From Paenibacillus camelliae (GTDB lineage: Bacteria > Bacillota > Bacilli > Paenibacillales > Paenibacillaceae), in contig NZ_JAMBNY010000001.1 in assembly GCF_023715345.1 (NCBI RefSeq), positions 868,001 to 932,000 of the forward strand: a stretch of DNA of 64,000 nucleotides, read 5' to 3'. Below are positions 62,367 to 64,000 of the stretch, one piece after another. Each line of letters begins with the position of its first letter. The first letter of the stretch is position 1. The position numbers and the translations under genes are program-made. The notes beneath the pieces are model-generated. The model was not told where the DNA came from. It searched no databases and worked only from the letters and a program-made list of their open reading frames with translations.

Positions 62367-64000
62367 GCTTTGTTCAATAAGTTCAATCCACTCATTGTAC
62401 TCAGTTTTAAGCTTAGCATATTCTCGCTTAAGCTCCTCATGCTCTTCTTTAAGCACAAGAAGCTGATTATTCACTTCTTCGAGCTGTTGCTCATCAATTA
62501 CAGCAATATGCTGTTCAATAGCTGCAGCTGCCTCTTTTTGAAGTGCAAGCTGCTCCTCGTACAAGGATGCCTGCTGCTCAAGCTGCTTCTTATGCTGCTC
62601 TAGCTGAACAAACTCATCCTCAAGCCGCTTCAATTCCTCTTGCTGCTCACGTTCGAGCTGCTGCTGCTTTTCCAAGCTAGCTGTTAGCTTTTCTGTAAGT
62701 TCTTCGATTTGCTCTTGTGCCATTGCAATTTGATTGGCTGACAATCTTTCTTTCGCAGCATTAATCTCAAGATATTGCAGGAGCTCTTCTGTCTTTTCTG
62801 CATCCTTCAGCTGCCGTGCCTGCAGTTGTTTATTGTGATCAACTGCTTGATTTAACTCGTTTCTTACAGCGTCAAGCTCTTCCTGAAGCTCAGTAACAAG
62901 CTGCTTCTGCTGCTCGGCTTGCTGCAGTAATACAGTTTTCTCTGACAGCTGCTGTTGATCAGCTTGATATTGCTGACGCAGTTGGTCAAGCTCTTGCTCA
63001 AGCTGTGCGAGCTGATTATCCTTCTCTTGTAAAACGACTCTTTGCTCATCAAGCTGCTTTTTGATCGACTGCTGCTCACTGATTTTCAGCTCGAGCTCTG
63101 CTTGCATGTCTAAGCTTAGCTCTAGTTCCTCTTCCAGCTTACGCTTCTGTAATTGTAATGCTTCAAGCTGTGCGAGTCGTGCCTGCTCTTGCTGTTGCAA
63201 TTGTTGTACTTGCTGTTGCAGCTGTTGCTCTTTCTGTTGCAATTGCTGCTCCAACTGCTGCTTAGACTTAATTAATTCGTTATTAAACTTTTCCTTTTCA
63301 TCTAAATTAGCTTCAAGCTGCTCGGCTTTCTCTTCTAATTCTTGGATTAAGAGCATTGTGAGCTCTTGCTCGTTCTGATGCATGGCAAGCTGCTCAGCTT
63401 GCTTTTGCTCTGCCTCTGCTTGTAATGCGGTCAGCTTCTGTTCATAGTTCACAGCTTGTTCCTTCATTACCTGATGTTGCTGCTCGGCTTGCTCTAATAG
63501 CTGTTCAAGCTGATGTAGCTGTTGCTCAGAAGCATGACGCTCTCTCTCCTGCTGCTCTTGTGCAGATAGCAACTTTAATCCTTCTTCCATGAGTTGCTGC
63601 TCCAAGCTTGCTATATGCTGCTTCGTATGATGTCCATTCTCTTCTGCTGCCTTTAGCTGGGTTTGAAGCTGTTCCACCATCGACTGCTGTTCTTTAAGCT
63701 GGGCTTTCAATTCTGTTTGAATATCGCGTAGTGATTGCTCTGCCTCCTGCAGCTCAAGCTCATGCAGCTCAGCAAGCTCAGTTGCTGCTACTAGTTGCTC
63801 ACTTAGCTTCTCTAGCTCTGATGCATGACTTTGCTTCAGTTGAATGCGTGTCTGCTCCAGCTCAGCCATATGATTCTGTTTAAGCTCATCGCGTAGCAGT
63901 TCCAGCTCCGTTATATGGCTCTGCTTCAGCTGCTCTCGTAGCTGCTCTTGTTCTGCTATATGGCTCTGCTTCAGCTGCTCACGTAGCTGCTCTTGTTCTG
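62364..64000 (-). CDS. Long Q/E/L-rich coiled-coil protein (5' end outside window)
   Basis: The reading frame is open from the stop at 62364 to the window edge, about 545 residues; the start lies beyond 64000. An internal ATG at 63869 is not taken as the start because the frame and its repeats continue past it. Nearly the whole chain is a heptad coiled coil rich in Gln, Glu and Leu, with hardly any Gly, Pro or aromatic residues. The C-terminus ends in a less repetitive REYAKLKTEYNEWIELIEQ. No globular domain is visible in this part; a structural or SMC-like role is possible but not supported. Confidence 0.75.
   Translation of the reverse strand, partial: EQEQLREQLKQSHIAEQEQLREQLKQSHITELELLRDELKQNHMAELEQTRIQLKQSHASELEKLSEQLVAATELAELHELELQEAEQSLRDIQTELKAQLKEQQSMVEQLQTQLKAAEENGHHTKQHIASLEQQLMEEGLKLLSAQEQQERERHASEQQLHQLEQLLEQAEQQHQVMKEQAVNYEQKLTALQAEAEQKQAEQLAMHQNEQELTMLLIQELEEKAEQLEANLDEKEKFNNELIKSKQQLEQQLQQKEQQLQQQVQQLQQQEQARLAQLEALQLQKRKLEEELELSLDMQAELELKISEQQSIKKQLDEQRVVLQEKDNQLAQLEQELDQLRQQYQADQQQLSEKTVLLQQAEQQKQLVTELQEELDAVRNELNQAVDHNKQLQARQLKDAEKTEELLQYLEINAAKERLSANQIAMAQEQIEELTEKLTASLEKQQQLEREQQEELKRLEDEFVQLEQHKKQLEQQASLYEEQLALQKEAAAAIEQHIAVIDEQQLEEVNNQLLVLKEEHEELKREYAKLKTEYNEWIELIEQS
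63870..64000 (-). repeat. 45 bp in-frame repeats coding for 15-residue coiled-coil units
   Basis: At least three tandem units with the pattern H-[IM]-[AT]-E-x-E-x-x-R-x-x-L-K-Q-[SN] lie here, and the array continues past the window end. The DNA copies of the last two are nearly identical. Confidence 0.8.

Overview
The window is chromosomal DNA from an endospore-forming, low-to-moderate GC Firmicute, most probably Paenibacillaceae (Paenibacillus/Cohnella-like). The evidence is gene content (GerM, a GerA-type receptor operon, YtrH/YtrI, CotF-like and YheC/YheD-type spore proteins), strong AGGAGG ribosome binding sites with frequent GTG/TTG starts, and a gene order that follows the Bacillus subtilis ytoI-ytpI-ytrI-ytrH-dnaE-accD-accA-pyk-fxsA-citZ-icd-mdh block. 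No rRNA, tRNA, CRISPR array, transposase or prophage was seen. Family assignments come from reading the proteins; no database search was run.

Layout. 0-6.5 kb: spore germination genes (gerM cut by the window edge; a three-gene GerA-type receptor operon behind a sigma-G-like promoter), a PgpA-family phosphatase and an MBL-fold hydrolase. 6.5-10.8 kb: recQ-kdgK-fni, one strand. 10.9-14.6 kb: TCA genes citZ-icd-mdh, with a tandem hairpin repeat in the mdh leader. 14.8-18.7 kb: polyphosphate genes ppx and ppk, convergent on one shared hairpin. 18.8-28.3 kb: fxsA, a thioesterase, pyk, accA-accD, a second PgpA-family gene and dnaE. 28.3-31.8 kb: ytrH-ytrI-ytpI, a 0.8 kb repeat-filled gap and ytoI. 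32.4-39.2 kb: five YheC/YheD-type ATP-grasp proteins plus a GNAT acetyltransferase, probably expressed in the mother cell. 39.3-44.7 kb: psd, an AraC regulator divergent from an aminotransferase, and ecsAB. 44.8-54.5 kb: DEAD-box helicase, SDR enzyme, cheX, a tight operon (ATR, RluA-type synthase, ArsC/Spx protein, aminotransferase, 5'-3' exonuclease), alaR-alaT, and two small spore-coat-like genes. 54.6-55.4 kb: a five-copy array of structured ~168 bp repeats. 55.5-61.2 kb: cysK, an MFS transporter, a zinc-ribbon protein, a DUF350 protein and mutS2. 61.4-64 kb: a YvlD-like membrane protein, a CuA-domain lipoprotein and a Q/E/L-rich coiled-coil protein running off the window.

How it fits together. 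citZ-icd-mdh, pyk and accAD are central carbon and lipid metabolism; ppk/ppx make and break polyphosphate. Germination and spore-coat functions recur through the window. The two least explained systems are (1) the YheC/YheD-type ATP-grasp/GNAT cluster, five intact ligase-like enzymes that could build or modify a spore-associated molecule, and (2) a family of ~168 bp intergenic repeats whose paired arms differ between copies but still pair within each copy, which suggests selection or mechanism acting at the level of structure.
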